From: Flavobacterium sp. IMCC34852
GTDB taxonomy: Bacteria > Bacteroidota > Bacteroidia > Flavobacteriales > Flavobacteriaceae
Assembly (NCBI RefSeq): GCF_030643905.1
Contig: NZ_CP121446.1
Span: forward strand, 3,082,001-3,146,000
Length of the DNA: 64,000 nt
Direction: 5' to 3'
The translations under genes and the position numbers were made by a program. Below, piece after piece: positions 19,716-28,988 of this stretch. Position 1 is the first letter of the stretch. The number at the start of each line of letters is the position of its first letter. Below the pieces are notes generated by a model. The model was not told where the DNA came from and did no database searches. It saw only the letters and a program-made list of their open reading frames with translations.

Positions 19716-22700
19716 TTATTCTTCTAATCTGATGTCTAATCCAAGACCTTTCAATTCATGCATTAATACATTGAAAGATTCCGGTAATCCCGGTTCCGGC
19801 ATAGTTTCTCCCTTAACGATTGCTTCGTAAGTTTTAGCTCTACCGATTACGTCATCCGATTTAACAGTCAAAATTTCTCTAAGCGTGCTTGAGGCTCCAT
19901 AAGCTTCAAGTGCCCAAACCTCCATTTCTCCGAAACGCTGACCTCCGAACTGGGCTTTACCTCCCAATGGTTGTTGCGTAATCAATGAGTATGGACCTAT
20001 AGAACGTGCGTGCATTTTATCGTCTACCATGTGTCCTAATTTCAACATGTAGATTACTCCTACTGTTGCCGGTTGGTGGAAACGTTCTCCTGTTCCTCCA
20101 TCATACAAGTAAGTATGACCGAAACGCGGAATACCTGCTTCATCTGTCAATTCATTGATTTGGTCTAAAGTGGCTCCGTCAAAAATTGGAGTAGCAAATT
20201 TTCTACCCAAGTTCATTCCGGCCCAACCTAAAACGGTTTCATAAATCTGACCGATGTTCATACGAGATGGTACCCCTAGTGGATTCAATACGATATCTAC
20301 CGGTGTTCCGTCTTCTAAGAACGGCATGTCTTCATGACGAACGATACGAGCCACAATACCTTTGTTTCCGTGACGTCCCGCCATTTTATCACCCACTTTC
20401 AATTTACGTTTCTTAGCGATGTATACTTTCGCTAATTTCAAGATACCGGCTGGTAATTCGTCTCCAACAGTGATGGTAAATTTCTCTCTTCTTAAAGCAC
20501 CTTGTAAATCGTTTAATTTTATTTTATAGTTGTGAATTAAGTCGTTAACCAAACGGTTAGTTTCATCATCAGCAACCCATTGTCCTTTGGTTAAGTGAGC
20601 GAAATCTTCCACGGCATGTAACATTTTCTGAGTATACTTTTTACCTTTTGGTAAAACTTCTTCTCCTAAATCGTTCATGACACCTTGCGATGTTTTTCCG
20701 TTAACGATGTTGAATAATTTGTCAACCAATTTGTCTTTTAACTCTACAAATTTGGTTTCGAATTCCATTTCCAAAGACGTCAAATCGTCTTTATCTTTGG
20801 TACGTTTCTTTTTATCTTTTACCGCTCTCGCGAATAATTTTTTGTCTAAAACCACACCGTGTAAAGATGGAGAAGCTTTCAATGAAGCATCTTTTACATC
20901 TCCTGCTTTATCTCCGAAGATGGCTCTTAACAATTTCTCTTCCGGTGTAGGATCTGATTCTCCTTTTGGTGTAATTTTTCCGATTAGAATGTCGCCAGGT
21001 TTAACTTCGGCTCCAATTCTGATCATTCCGTTTTCATCTAAGTCTTTGGTAGCTTCTTCAGAAACGTTCGGGATATCATTAGTTAATTCTTCGTTACCTA
21101 ATTTGGTATCTCTAACTTCTAATGAATAATCATCCACGTGGATAGACGTGAAAATATCATCGCGAACTACCTTTTCAGAAATTACAATCGCATCCTCGAA
21201 GTTGTACCCTTTCCATGGCATAAAGGCCACTTTAAGGTTTCTTCCTAATGCTAATTCACCGTTTTGAGTGGCGTATCCTTCACAAAGTACTTGACCTAAT
21301 TTCACTCTGTCCCCTTTTCTTACGATAGGTTTTAGGTTGATGGATGTACTTTGGTTCGTTTTTCTGAATTTGATTAATTGGTATGTTTTTTCGTCCGGGT
21401 CGAAGCTTACCATTCTTTCTTCTTCTGTTCTGTCGTATTTAATGGTAATCATATTGGCATCAACGTACTCAACAGTACCATCGCCTTCTGCATTAATTAA
21501 TACTCTTGAATCAGAAGCTACTTGGCGCTCTAAACCGGTTCCAACAATTGGGGCTTCAGGACGTAATAATGGTACGGCCTGACGCATCATGTTGGATCCC
21601 ATCAACGCACGGTTCGCATCATCGTGTTCCAAGAACGGAATTAACGAAGCCGAAATCGAAGCAATTTGGTTCGGTGCAACGTCTGTATAGTGAATTTCTG
21701 TTGGATCAACAACCGGGAAATCACCTTCTTCACGGGCAATAACTTTATCGGCTGTAATCTTTCCGTTATCGTTCATGGCGATATTGGCCTGCGCAATCAT
21801 CTTTCCTTCTTCCTCTTCGGCGCTTAAATAAATAGGTTCTGAAGTCAAGTCAACGGTACCGTTTTTCACTTCGCGGTAAGGCGTTTCGATGAATCCCATT
21901 CCGTTTACTTTGGCATAAACTCCAAGTGAGGAAATCAAACCAATGTTTGGTCCTTCCGGCGTTTCAATCGGACACAATCTTCCGTAGTGCGTGTAGTGAA
22001 CGTCACGTACCTCGAAACCGGCTCTTTCTCTTGAAAGTCCACCCGGTCCAAGGGCAGATAATCTTCTTTTGTGGGTAATCTCAGCTAGTGGATTCGTTTG
22101 GTCCATGAATTGAGACAACTGGTTCGTACCAAAGAAAGAGTTGATTACCGACGACAATGTTTTAGCATTGATCAAATCGATTGGGGTAAATACCTCGTTA
22201 TCTCTAACGTTCATTCTTTCACGGATAGTACGTGCCATACGGGCTAAACCTACACCGAATTGTTGAGACAATTGCTCCCCAACGGTACGTACACGACGGT
22301 TTGACAAGTGATCAATATCATCAATCTCTGCTTTAGAGTTGATTAATTCGATTAAGTACTTCACAATCGTGATGATATCTTCTTTGGTCAAGACTTGCTT
22401 TTCCATTGGGATATCAAGGTTCAATTTTTTGTTCATTCTGTAACGACCAACTTCACCTAAGTTATAACGTTGGTCAGAGAAGAATAATTTATCTATGATG
22501 CCACGAGCAGTTTCTTCATCAGGCGGTTCTGCATTACGCAACTGACGGTAAATGTGCTCAACAGCTTCTTTTTCTGAGTTTGTTGGGTCTTTTTGTAACG
22601 TGTTGTGGATGATGGCATAATCACCTTGATTGGCATCTTCCTTGTGTAACAAAATAGATTTTACGTTAGAATCGATGATTTCTTCTACGTTATCTTTGTC

Positions 22701-23528
22701 GATAATAGTATCACGATCTAAGATAATTTCGTTACGTTCGATAGATACTACTTCTCCGGTATCCTCATCAACGAAATCTTCGTGCCAAGTGTTCAACACT
22801 CTCGCGGCTAATCTTCTTCCTACGTATTTCTTAAGACCGGTTTTTGAAACTTTGATTTCTTCTGCAAGGTCAAATATTTCAAGGATGTCCTTATCTCTTT
22901 CAAATCCGATAGCACGGAAAAGAGTGGTCACCGGTAATTTTTTCTTTCTATCGATATAAGCATACATTACGCTGTTGATATCGGTAGCAAATTCAATCCA
23001 TGACCCTTTGAAAGGAATAACTCTGGCAGAATACAACTTAGTTCCATTAGCATGGAAAGACTGACCAAAGAAAACGCCCGGAGAACGGTGTAACTGAGAA
23101 ACTACCACACGTTCGGCACCATTGATCACGAAAGTTCCGCTTGGTGTCATGTAGGGAATTGTTCCAAGATACACATCTTGTACAATCGTTTCAAAATCTT
23201 CGTGTTCCGGATCGGTACAGTATAGTTTTAGTCTGGCTTTTAAAGGCACACTATAAGTTAAACCTCTTTCGATACACTCTTGAATGGTGTAACGCGGTGG
23301 GTCAACAAAATAATCCAGGAATTCCAATACAAATTGGTTTCTTGTATCAGTAATTGGAAAGTTTTCCATGAAGGTGTTATATAACCCTTCGTTGCCTCTT
23401 TCATCAGATTTGGTTTCCAATTGGAAGAAATCTTTAAAAGATTTTACCTGAACATCCAGAAAATCGGGATATTGCGGTATGTTTTTAGTAGAGGCAAAAT
23501 TCAATCTTTCAGTCTGATTTGTTATCAT
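19716..23528 (-). CDS. rpoB: DNA-directed RNA polymerase subunit beta
   Basis: A 1270-residue core RNA polymerase subunit, also the target of rifampicin. Recognised by the rifampicin-region block [19 protein letters not shown] followed by [14 protein letters not shown], by [16 protein letters not shown], and by the C-terminal [18 protein letters not shown] that contacts beta'. The start [11 protein letters not shown] at 23526-23528 is preferred over an in-frame upstream ATG at 23579, which would add 17 residues ([17 protein letters not shown]) unlike the family. A large hairpin separates it from rplL. Confidence 0.98.
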   Translation of the reverse strand: MITNQTERLNFASTKNIPQYPDFLDVQVKSFKDFFQLETKSDERGNEGLYNTFMENFPITDTRNQFVLEFLDYFVDPPRYTIQECIERGLTYSVPLKARLKLYCTDPEHEDFETIVQDVYLGTIPYMTPSGTFVINGAERVVVSQLHRSPGVFFGQSFHANGTKLYSARVIPFKGSWIEFATDINSVMYAYIDRKKKLPVTTLFRAIGFERDKDILEIFDLAEEIKVSKTGLKKYVGRRLAARVLNTWHEDFVDEDTGEVVSIERNEIILDRDTIIDKDNVEEIIDSNVKSILLHKEDANQGDYAIIHNTLQKDPTNSEKEAVEHIYRQLRNAEPPDEETARGIIDKLFFSDQRYNLGEVGRYRMNKKLNLDIPMEKQVLTKEDIITIVKYLIELINSKAEIDDIDHLSNRRVRTVGEQLSQQFGVGLARMARTIRERMNVRDNEVFTPIDLINAKTLSSVINSFFGTNQLSQFMDQTNPLAEITHKRRLSALGPGGLSRERAGFEVRDVHYTHYGRLCPIETPEGPNIGLISSLGVYAKVNGMGFIETPYREVKNGTVDLTSEPIYLSAEEEEGKMIAQANIAMNDNGKITADKVIAREEGDFPVVDPTEIHYTDVAPNQIASISASLIPFLEHDDANRALMGSNMMRQAVPLLRPEAPIVGTGLERQVASDSRVLINAEGDGTVEYVDANMITIKYDRTEEERMVSFDPDEKTYQLIKFRKTNQSTSINLKPIVRKGDRVKLGQVLCEGYATQNGELALGRNLKVAFMPWKGYNFEDAIVISEKVVRDDIFTSIHVDDYSLEVRDTKLGNEELTNDIPNVSEEATKDLDENGMIRIGAEVKPGDILIGKITPKGESDPTPEEKLLRAIFGDKAGDVKDASLKASPSLHGVVLDKKLFARAVKDKKKRTKDKDDLTSLEMEFETKFVELKDKLVDKLFNIVNGKTSQGVMNDLGEEVLPKGKKYTQKMLHAVEDFAHLTKGQWVADDETNRLVNDLIHNYKIKLNDLQGALRREKFTITVGDELPAGILKLAKVYIAKKRKLKVGDKMAGRHGNKGIVARIVRHEDMPFLEDGTPVDIVLNPLGVPSRMNIGQIYETVLGWAGMNLGRKFATPIFDGATLDQINELTDEAGIPRFGHTYLYDGGTGERFHQPATVGVIYMLKLGHMVDDKMHARSIGPYSLITQQPLGGKAQFGGQRFGEMEVWALEAYGASSTLREILTVKSDDVIGRAKTYEAIVKGETMPEPGLPESFNVLMHELKGLGLDIRLEE

Positions 23529-23718
23529 CAATGGACAAAATTTTGATTTAAAAAAAGTAATTTTTGTGTGTAAGCACACGGTTTGATTCTACTTTTCCTT
23601 TATTTGATAACCAATACCTCTTAAAAATAAACCAGGAAAATTAGTTCGTTTTCTTCTTCGTATGGGTTAAAAGTTTTTCGTATTTGGTTTTATTTAAGAC
23701 AATAATTTTATTATACGA

Positions 23719-23762
23719 AAAATGGTTTAGGCCCTTGGACGCATTTATCCAAGGCCTAAACC
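23719..23762 (-). terminator. Large hairpin (partial terminator or attenuator) between rplL and rpoB
   Basis: On the minus strand GGTTTAGGCCTTGGA (23748-23762) pairs with TCCAAGGGCCTAAACC (23724-23739): 15 pairs with one bulged C and an eight-base loop, followed by ATTTTTCG. It lies 22 bases after the rplL stop. It probably reduces transcription into rpoBC relative to the ribosomal protein genes, as the rplL-rpoB attenuator does in other bacteria (inference). About 190 bases then separate it from rpoB. Confidence 0.75.
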
Positions 23763-23784
23763 TAGTTCTAAAACCGGTGTTGGA

Positions 23785-24156
23785 TTATTTTAACTCAACA
23801 ACAGCTCCAGCTTCTTCTAAAGATTTTTTCAAACCTTCAGCTTCTGCTTTAGATACTCCTTCTTTGATGTTTGCAGGTGCACCATCAACGATATCTTTTG
23901 CTTCTTTAAGACCTAAACCTGTAAGTTCTTTTACAGCTTTAACTACTGCTAATTTAGAAGCACCAGCATCTTTCAATACTACTGTGAATTCTGTTTGCTC
24001 TTCAGCAGCTCCGGCATCACCACCACCAGCAGCAACTACTACTGCTGCAGCAGCTGGTTCAATACCATACTCATCTTTTAATATTGTAGCTAAATCGTTA
24101 ACTTCTTTTACTGTTAGGTTAACTAATTGTTCTGCGAATTGTTTCAAATCTGCCAT
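23785..24156 (-). CDS. rplL: 50S ribosomal protein L7/L12
   Basis: A 123-residue stalk protein of the large subunit that recruits translational GTPases. It has an N-terminal dimerisation region ([22 protein letters not shown]), an Ala/Gly hinge ([20 protein letters not shown]), and the conserved globular domain ([20 protein letters not shown] ... [15 protein letters not shown]). The length is typical. It follows rplJ after 53 bases. Confidence 0.97.
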   Translation of the reverse strand: MADLKQFAEQLVNLTVKEVNDLATILKDEYGIEPAAAAVVVAAGGGDAGAAEEQTEFTVVLKDAGASKLAVVKAVKELTGLGLKEAKDIVDGAPANIKEGVSKAEAEGLKKSLEEAGAVVELK

Positions 24157-24209
24157 TTTTTCTATCGTTTAAAATGTTCTTTAATTATTATTTTTTTAGT
24201 CTGCTCTAA

Positions 24210-24710
24210 TTATTCTGCTGCCTCGCCTTTTTGTTCAGCATTGTTTAATAACGCTGAAATAATACGTTGCGCAGGAGATTGAAGTAATCCGATGATTTCT
24301 CCAATAACTTCTTCTTTAGATTTAAGAGATGCTAGGCTGTCTAACAAGTTATCTCCAATGTAGATTTCTTGGTTGATATAAGCACCTTTGAAAACAGGTT
24401 TATCTGATTTCTTTCTAAAATCTTTAATGATTTTTGCCGGAGCATTGGCGATGTCTGCAATAAAAATGGAAGAATTTCCTTTTAATACAGAAGCTAAATC
24501 ACCGTAATCATTTGCGGAAGCTTCCATTGCTTTTTCAAGCAAAGTATTTTTTACTACTTCTAATTTGATACCTGCTTTGAAACAAGCTCTTCTTAGATTT
24601 GAAGTAGTTTCTGCATCTAACCCAGAGGTGTCAGCAATATATACAATATTACTTTCCGCCAACTTTGCAGTTAAATCTTCTATCGCGATTGATTTTTCTT
24701 CTCTTGTCAT
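24210..24710 (-). CDS. rplJ: 50S ribosomal protein L10
   Basis: A 166-residue protein that anchors L7/L12 dimers at the base of the ribosomal stalk. Recognised by VYIADTSGLDAETTSNLRRACFKAGIKLEVVKNTLLEKA, and by a C-terminal helical tail for L12 binding (GLLQSPAQRIISALLNNAEQK). It starts 23 bases after rplA. In other bacteria L10-L12 represses its own leader; no long leader exists here, so any such control would have to act elsewhere. Confidence 0.96.
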   Translation of the reverse strand: MTREEKSIAIEDLTAKLAESNIVYIADTSGLDAETTSNLRRACFKAGIKLEVVKNTLLEKAMEASANDYGDLASVLKGNSSIFIADIANAPAKIIKDFRKKSDKPVFKGAYINQEIYIGDNLLDSLASLKSKEEVIGEIIGLLQSPAQRIISALLNNAEQKGEAAE

Positions 24711-24733
24711 AATAAAATTTGTTTAACTACCAA

Positions 24734-25423
24734 TTATACAGCTTTAGGATCTAAAGCGATAGCAGGACTCATAGTACTTGACAAGTGAATTGACTTGATG
24801 TAAGTACCTTTTGCTGCAGTTGGTTTTAATTTAAGTAATGTTTGAATGATCTCGTGAGCGTTGTCTACAATCTTATCCGCTTCGAAAGAAATTCTTCCGA
24901 TACCGGCGTGAACGATTCCAGTTTTATCCACTTTAAAGTCGATTTTACCCGCTTTTACTTCAGCAACAGCTTTACCAATTTCCATAGTAACTGTTCCCGT
25001 TTTTGGGTTTGGCATTAAACCTCTTGGACCTAATACACGTCCTAATGGTCCTAATTTACCCATGATAGCCGGCATAGTGATGATTACATCAACATCTGTC
25101 CAACCATCTTTAATTTTTTGAAGGTAATCGTCTAATCCTACGAAATCAGCTCCGGCAGCTTTTGCTTCAGCTTCTTTGTCCGGAGTAACTAAAGCCAAAA
25201 CTTTAGTGTCTTTACCGGTTCCGTGAGGAAGAGTCACAACACCTCTTACCATTTGGTTTGCTTTTCTTGGATCTACTCCTAAACGAACAGCAATGTCTAC
25301 AGACTCATCAAATTTTGCAGAAGCAACATTCTTCAATAAAGACGAAGCGTCTTTTAATGAATACAATTTGTTTTTCTCAATCTTTGCAGCAGCCTCTTTT
25401 TGTTTTTTTGTCAATTTTGCCAT
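24734..25423 (-). CDS. rplA: 50S ribosomal protein L1
   Basis: A 229-residue rRNA-binding protein of the L1 stalk, which helps release deacylated tRNA from the E site. Typical blocks are [51 protein letters not shown], and [18 protein letters not shown]. Only three bases separate it from the rplK stop, so the two are translationally linked. L1 is the classical repressor of the rplKA pair. Confidence 0.97.
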   Translation of the reverse strand: MAKLTKKQKEAAAKIEKNKLYSLKDASSLLKNVASAKFDESVDIAVRLGVDPRKANQMVRGVVTLPHGTGKDTKVLALVTPDKEAEAKAAGADFVGLDDYLQKIKDGWTDVDVIITMPAIMGKLGPLGRVLGPRGLMPNPKTGTVTMEIGKAVAEVKAGKIDFKVDKTGIVHAGIGRISFEADKIVDNAHEIIQTLLKLKPTAAKGTYIKSIHLSSTMSPAIALDPKAV

Positions 25424-25426
25424 GTC

Positions 25427-25873
25427 TTACGCTTGTTTTAGCGGAGAATCTCCAGTTACAGTTAATCCCATTGATCTAGCTGTTCCAGCAACCATGCTCA
25501 TAGCAGATTCGATAGTGAATGCATTTAAATCAGGCATCTTGTCTTCGGCAATCGTTTTGATTTGGTCCCAGCTTACGCTACCCACTTTACGACGATTTGG
25601 CTCTCCAGAACCGGATTTTAATTTGGCAGCATCCAATAATTGAATTGCAGCAGGCGGAGTTTTCACGACAAAATCAAACGATTTGTCTTTGTACACGGTA
25701 ATTTGTACCGGTAACACTTTGCCGGGTTGATCTTGAGTTCTCGCATTGAATTGCTTACAGAACTCCATGATATTAACTCCAGCAGCTCCCAAAGCAGGTC
25801 CAACCGGTGGCGACGGGTTCGCAGCACCTCCCTTAACTTGTAGTTTAACTACTTTACTAATTTCTTTAGCCAT
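25427..25873 (-). CDS. rplK: 50S ribosomal protein L11
   Basis: A 148-residue protein of the GTPase-associated centre of the large subunit. Recognised by [34 protein letters not shown] (N-terminal domain with the proline-rich linker region) and by [21 protein letters not shown] and [11 protein letters not shown] (rRNA-binding C-terminal domain). It lies 67 bases after nusG in the order secE-nusG-rplK-rplA that is common in bacteria. Confidence 0.97.
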   Translation of the reverse strand: MAKEISKVVKLQVKGGAANPSPPVGPALGAAGVNIMEFCKQFNARTQDQPGKVLPVQITVYKDKSFDFVVKTPPAAIQLLDAAKLKSGSGEPNRRKVGSVSWDQIKTIAEDKMPDLNAFTIESAMSMVAGTARSMGLTVTGDSPLKQA

Positions 25874-25940
25874 TGTTTAAAAATTTTACATCTCTCAATT
25901 GGAAGCGATTGATGCGGTTATAATATATATGTAACAAAAA

Positions 25941-26492
25941 TTATACTTTTTCAACTTGCATAAAGCTCAATTCTAATGGAGTTTTTCTTCCGAAAATTTT
26001 CACCATCACTTCCAGCTTACGCTTTTCTTCATTGATTTTATCAATAGTTCCGTTGAAACCATTGAAAGGACCATCAATAACCTTGATTGTTTCACCTATA
26101 CTGAAAGGAATGCTTTGGGTATCAGTATTGACAGCCAATTCATCGACTTTTCCAAGCATTCTGTTAACTTCTGACATTCTTAAAGGCACCGGATCTCCTC
26201 CTTTAACTTCACCCAAAAAACCAATCACACCGGTAATCGATTTAATGATGTGTGGAATTTCACCAACCAAATTAGCTTCAATCATGACATAACCAGGAAA
26301 ATATACCTTATCCTTAGCTATCTTTTTCCCATCTCTAACTTGCACCACTTTTTCAGTCGGAACAAGCACTTGAGAGATATAATCTGACATGCCAAGTCTG
26401 TTAATTTCAGTTTCGATATAAGCTTTTACCTTATTCTCTTGACCGCTAACAGCCCTAACGACATACCATTTTTTTACATTAATATCAGCCAT
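25941..26492 (-). CDS. nusG: Transcription termination/antitermination factor NusG
   Basis: A 183-residue elongation factor that binds RNA polymerase through its NGN domain (KWYVVRAVSGQENKVKAYIE ... FPGYVMIEANL) and other factors such as ribosomal protein S10 or Rho through a C-terminal KOW domain (GETIKVIDGPFNGFNGTIDKINEEKRKLEVMVKIFGRKTPLEL, read as the usual KOW block). The length matches the family. It begins 10 bases after secE, so the two are one transcript. Confidence 0.97.
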   Translation of the reverse strand: MADINVKKWYVVRAVSGQENKVKAYIETEINRLGMSDYISQVLVPTEKVVQVRDGKKIAKDKVYFPGYVMIEANLVGEIPHIIKSITGVIGFLGEVKGGDPVPLRMSEVNRMLGKVDELAVNTDTQSIPFSIGETIKVIDGPFNGFNGTIDKINEEKRKLEVMVKIFGRKTPLELSFMQVEKV

Positions 26493-26502
26493 TATAGAAT
26501 AA

Positions 26503-26700
26503 TTAAGGTTTTAACCATTTAAAGAAACCGGCAATTACTTTTGCACAAGCTTCATCAACACCCCAAGTTGCCAAAGCAAAAACAATTGAAAATACAGCCA
26601 CTACAATAGTGAATTTTTGAACCTCAGCCCATTCCGGCCAAGTAACATTTGTTTTCAATTCTTCAAATGCCTCTGATATATAGTTAACAATTTTTGTCAT
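26503..26700 (-). CDS. secE: Preprotein translocase subunit SecE
   Basis: A short 65-residue SecE of the single-spanning type. The amphipathic N-terminal part (YISEAFEELKTNVTWPEWAEVQKFT) contains the conserved WP motif and is followed by one membrane segment (IVVAVFSIVFALATWGVDEA). It stabilises SecY in the SecYEG protein-export channel. It lies 17 bases downstream of the tRNA-Trp gene and directly before nusG, the usual arrangement. Confidence 0.95.
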   Translation of the reverse strand: MTKIVNYISEAFEELKTNVTWPEWAEVQKFTIVVAVFSIVFALATWGVDEACAKVIAGFFKWLKP

Positions 26701-26717
26701 TGTAAATTATTTTTTTG

Positions 26718-26788
26718 CACGGGCGGAGGGATTCGAACCCCCATCAACGGTTTTGGAGACCGCTATTCTACCCTTGAACTACGCCCGT
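26718..26788 (-). tRNA. tRNA-Trp (anticodon CCA)
   Basis: A full cloverleaf on the minus strand. The acceptor ACGGGCG pairs with CGCCCGT, with G as discriminator base. The anticodon loop is CTCCAAA, and the T arm is GGGGGTTCGAATCCCTC-like. CCA is not encoded. It sits between the tuf terminator and secE, as in many bacteria. Confidence 0.96.
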
Positions 26789-26793
26789 TTATT

Positions 26794-26827
26794 AAAAACC
26801 AGTGTCGTTCTAAAAAACGACACTGGT
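26794..26827 (-). terminator. tuf terminator
   Basis: On the minus strand ACCAGTGTCGTT pairs perfectly with AACGACACTGGT (12 bp, six-base loop), followed by TTTTTAAT. It lies 19 bases after the tuf stop and only six bases before the 5' end of tRNA-Trp. The tRNA-Trp/secE/nusG/ribosomal protein genes then depend on read-through or on a promoter I could not see. Confidence 0.9.
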
Positions 26828-26846
26828 AATTTATTTAATTTGATAA

Positions 26847-28034
26847 TTAGTCTTCGATTGAAGTAACCTGACCAGCACCAACTGTTCTACCACCTTCACG
26901 GATAGCGAAACGCAAACCTACGTTTAATGCAATTGGGCTTAACAAAGCAACATCAATAGTTAAGTTATCACCTGGCATTACCATCTCTACACCAGCTGGT
27001 AAAGAAATAACTCCTGTTACGTCAGTAGTACGTACGTAGAACTGTGGACGGTAGTTATTGTGGAATGGAGTGTGACGACCACCTTCTTCTTTTTTCAAGA
27101 TATAAACCTCTGCTTTAAATTTAGCGTGTGGTTTTACAGAACCTGGTTTACAAATAACCATACCTCTTTTGATATCAGCTTTATCGATACCTCTTAACAA
27201 AAGACCTACGTTATCTCCAGCTTCACCTCTATCAAGGATTTTACGGAACATCTCAACTCCAGTGATTGTAGAAGTCAATTTGTCAGCTCCCATACCGATG
27301 ATTTCAACAGGATCTCCAGTATTAGCAACTCCAGTTTCGATACGACCTGTAGCAACAGTTCCACGACCTGTAATTGTAAATACGTCCTCAACCGGCATCA
27401 AGAATGGTTTTGCGTTGTCACGTACCGGCTCTTCAATCCAGTTATCAACAGCTTCCATCAATTCGATGATTTTTGGTACCCAATTTGGATCATTGTTCAA
27501 TCCACCTAAAGCAGAACCTTGAACTACAGGACCATTATCTCCGTCGTATTCGTAGAAAGACAATAAGTCTCTGATTTCCATTTCTACTAATTCTAATAAT
27601 TCCGCGTCATCAACCATATCCACTTTGTTCATGAATACAACGATTCTAGGAATACCAACCTGACGTCCTAAAAGGATGTGCTCACGAGTTTGTGGCATTG
27701 GTCCGTCTGTTGCAGCAACTACTAAAATAGCACCGTCCATTTGAGCAGCACCAGTAACCATGTTCTTAACGTAATCCGCGTGACCTGGACAGTCAACGTG
27801 TGCGTAGTGACGGTTAGCAGTTTCGTACTCAACGTGTGAAGTATTGATAGTAATACCTCTTTCTTTTTCTTCCGGAGCGTTATCAATTTGGTCAAATGAT
27901 TTCGCTTGACAATAACCAGCATCAGACAATACTTTAGTGATAGCTGCAGTTAAAGTAGTCTTTCCGTGATCTACGTGTCCGATAGTACCTATATTTAAGT
28001 GTGGTTTCGAACGATTAAAATTTTCTTTTGCCAT
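26847..28034 (-). CDS. tuf: Elongation factor Tu
   Basis: A 395-residue translational GTPase that delivers aminoacyl-tRNA to the ribosome. G1 is GHVDHGKT (19-26), switch I contains [15 protein letters not shown]3 is [13 protein letters not shown]4 is NKVDMVD, and domain 3 has [24 protein letters not shown]. It is the last gene of the tRNA-Thr/Tyr/Thr/tuf unit. No promoter is seen in the 55 bases between the last tRNA and the start, so it should be made from the tRNA promoter at 28601-28630. Confidence 0.98.
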   Translation of the reverse strand: MAKENFNRSKPHLNIGTIGHVDHGKTTLTAAITKVLSDAGYCQAKSFDQIDNAPEEKERGITINTSHVEYETANRHYAHVDCPGHADYVKNMVTGAAQMDGAILVVAATDGPMPQTREHILLGRQVGIPRIVVFMNKVDMVDDAELLELVEMEIRDLLSFYEYDGDNGPVVQGSALGGLNNDPNWVPKIIELMEAVDNWIEEPVRDNAKPFLMPVEDVFTITGRGTVATGRIETGVANTGDPVEIIGMGADKLTSTITGVEMFRKILDRGEAGDNVGLLLRGIDKADIKRGMVICKPGSVKPHAKFKAEVYILKKEEGGRHTPFHNNYRPQFYVRTTDVTGVISLPAGVEMVMPGDNLTIDVALLSPIALNVGLRFAIREGGRTVGAGQVTSIED

Positions 28035-28089
28035 TTTACTTAATTTTTAATCTTAGTTTATATATTAGTGTTCAAATTTTACAATTTTG

Positions 28090-28161
28090 AGCCAACTACG
28101 GGAATTGAACCCGTGACCTCTTCCTTACCAAGGAAGCACTCTACCCCTGAGCTAAGTCGGC
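28090..28161 (-). tRNA. tRNA-Thr (anticodon GGT)
   Basis: Minus-strand cloverleaf. The acceptor GCCGACT pairs with AGTTGGC, and the discriminator is T. The anticodon arm is CTTCC, TTGGTAA, GGAAG, and the T arm contains GGGTTCAATTCCC. It lies directly upstream of tuf, at the position of thrT in the enterobacterial thrU-tyrU-glyT-thrT-tufB cluster. Confidence 0.95.
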
Positions 28162-28269
28162 TTGTGCCTAGTCCAGAAGTTAGACCTCAGAATTCAGAAA
28201 CTTCCAAACCCTTATCTCTAAATTCTAACCATTTTGGATCATCAACACACGGTTGAATTTCCGGTTTTG

Positions 28270-28355
28270 GATTAACGCCTTTTAGGCGATGATCCTGATA
28301 AGGCGTTGCCTTATCCAAGCTTTAAAACGAATTTACTCGAAAGTAAACTTTCGGA
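28270..28355. repeat. Cluster of three small hairpins in the tRNA-Tyr/tRNA-Thr spacer
   Basis: Three perfect inverted repeats within about 80 bases: CGCCT-TTT-AGGCG (28276-28288), GATAAGGC-GTT-GCCTTATC (28297-28315) and CGAAAG-TAAA-CTTTCG (28338-28353). None has a T-run, so they look like processing or stabilising elements, or remains of a repeat. They occupy the 215-base spacer where related clusters carry a tRNA-Gly. Confidence 0.6.
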
Positions 28356-28376
28356 TAAATCCTTGTTTAAATCTTG

Positions 28377-28458
28377 TGGGGAGAGCAGGATTCGAACCTG
28401 CGAAGATGTAATCAGCGGATTTACAGTCCGCCCTCGTTGGCCGCTTGAGTATCTCCCC
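28377..28458 (-). tRNA. tRNA-Tyr (anticodon GTA)
   Basis: Minus strand, 82 bases with a long variable arm as expected for class II tRNA-Tyr. The acceptor GGGGAGA pairs with TCTCCCC, with discriminator A. The anticodon loop is CTGTAAA and the T arm contains CAGGTTCGAATCCTG. Confidence 0.95.
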
Positions 28459-28491
28459 TAACCTTTTTATTTTCAATACTATAAAGAACAG

Positions 28492-28565
28492 AGCCGATGG
28501 AGGGACTCGAACCCACGACCTGCTGATTACAAATCAGCTGCTCTAGCCAACTGAGCTACACCGGC
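28492..28565 (-). tRNA. tRNA-Thr (anticodon TGT)
   Basis: Minus strand. The acceptor GCCGGTG pairs with CATCGGC, and the discriminator is T. The anticodon arm is GCTGA, TTTGTAA, TCAGC, and the T arm contains GTGGGTTCGAGTCCC. First tRNA of the cluster, directly downstream of the promoter embedded at the hpf terminator. Confidence 0.95.
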
Positions 28566-28572
28566 AAACAAT

Positions 28573-28599
28573 AAAAAAGTCCGCTATTTCTAACGGACT
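28573..28599 (-). terminator. hpf terminator
   Basis: On the minus strand AGTCCG, a ten-base loop, CGGACT, then TTTTTT. It ends the xerC-hpf transcript about 55 bases after the hpf stop. It touches the -7 box of the tRNA promoter, see 28601-28630. Confidence 0.8.
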
Positions 28600-28600
28600 G

Positions 28601-28630
28601 CAAATGTATGGATTTTATCTTTTAATCAAA
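28601..28630 (-). promoter_or_regulatory. Promoter of the tRNA-Thr/Tyr/Thr-tuf transcript
   Basis: On the minus strand TTTG (28627-28630), an 18-base spacer, then TACATTTG (28601-28608), a full match to the Flavobacterium consensus. The predicted start, near 28595, falls inside the first arm of the hpf terminator, so the new RNA could not form that hairpin. Confidence 0.75.
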
Positions 28631-28653
28631 ACATTTTTATAAAAAAATTTATC

Positions 28654-28956
28654 TTATATATGTGTTCTAATTTTTTCCTTTCTTTTTACCAATAATCTTT
28701 CTAAAGATTCTGATGATAACTCTACTGCTTCCTCAAATGTTTTGCATTGTTTCTTTACCATAAAATCATCTCCCGGAACGTGAATTTTTACTTCTACTAC
28801 TTTATTTTCTTTCTCACTAGTATTATCAACCTTTAAAAAAACATCTGACGAAACTACTTTGTCGTAGAATTTTTCCAGTTTACCTAATCTTTCATTGATG
28901 AAATCAACCAGCTTTCTGTCGACAGTGAAATTTACTGCATGAACATTTACCTTCAT
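28654..28956 (-). CDS. hpf: Ribosome hibernation-promoting factor (short HPF/YfiA type)
   Basis: A 100-residue protein of the HPF/RaiA family: VNVHAVNFTVDRKLVDFINERLGKLEKFYDKVV, then VVEVKIHVPGDDFMVKKQCKTFEEAVELSSESLERLLVKRKEK, the usual beta-alpha-beta-alpha fold with a basic C-terminus. It binds the decoding region of the small subunit in starved cells and inactivates ribosomes. It lacks the long-HPF C-terminal dimerisation domain. It follows xerC after 32 bases, forming an rpsU-xerC-hpf neighbourhood. Confidence 0.92.
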   Translation of the reverse strand: MKVNVHAVNFTVDRKLVDFINERLGKLEKFYDKVVSSDVFLKVDNTSEKENKVVEVKIHVPGDDFMVKKQCKTFEEAVELSSESLERLLVKRKEKIRTHI

Positions 28957-28988
28957 AATTAAATTTTTATTGATTAAACATTGTAGAA

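Noticed and set aside
23528..23579. Longer rpoB start at 23579
   Set aside because: The extra 17 residues have no counterpart in the RpoB family that I know; the start at 23528 gives the normal N-terminus.
26789..26846. A promoter for tRNA-Trp and secE between tuf and tRNA-Trp
   Set aside because: No TAnnTTTG on the minus strand in this space; only the terminator is seen, so I leave the question open.
28162..28376. A degenerate tRNA-Gly in the tRNA spacer
   Set aside because: No acceptor stem, no GGTTCGA-type T arm on the minus strand and no usable anticodon arm; only three simple hairpins.
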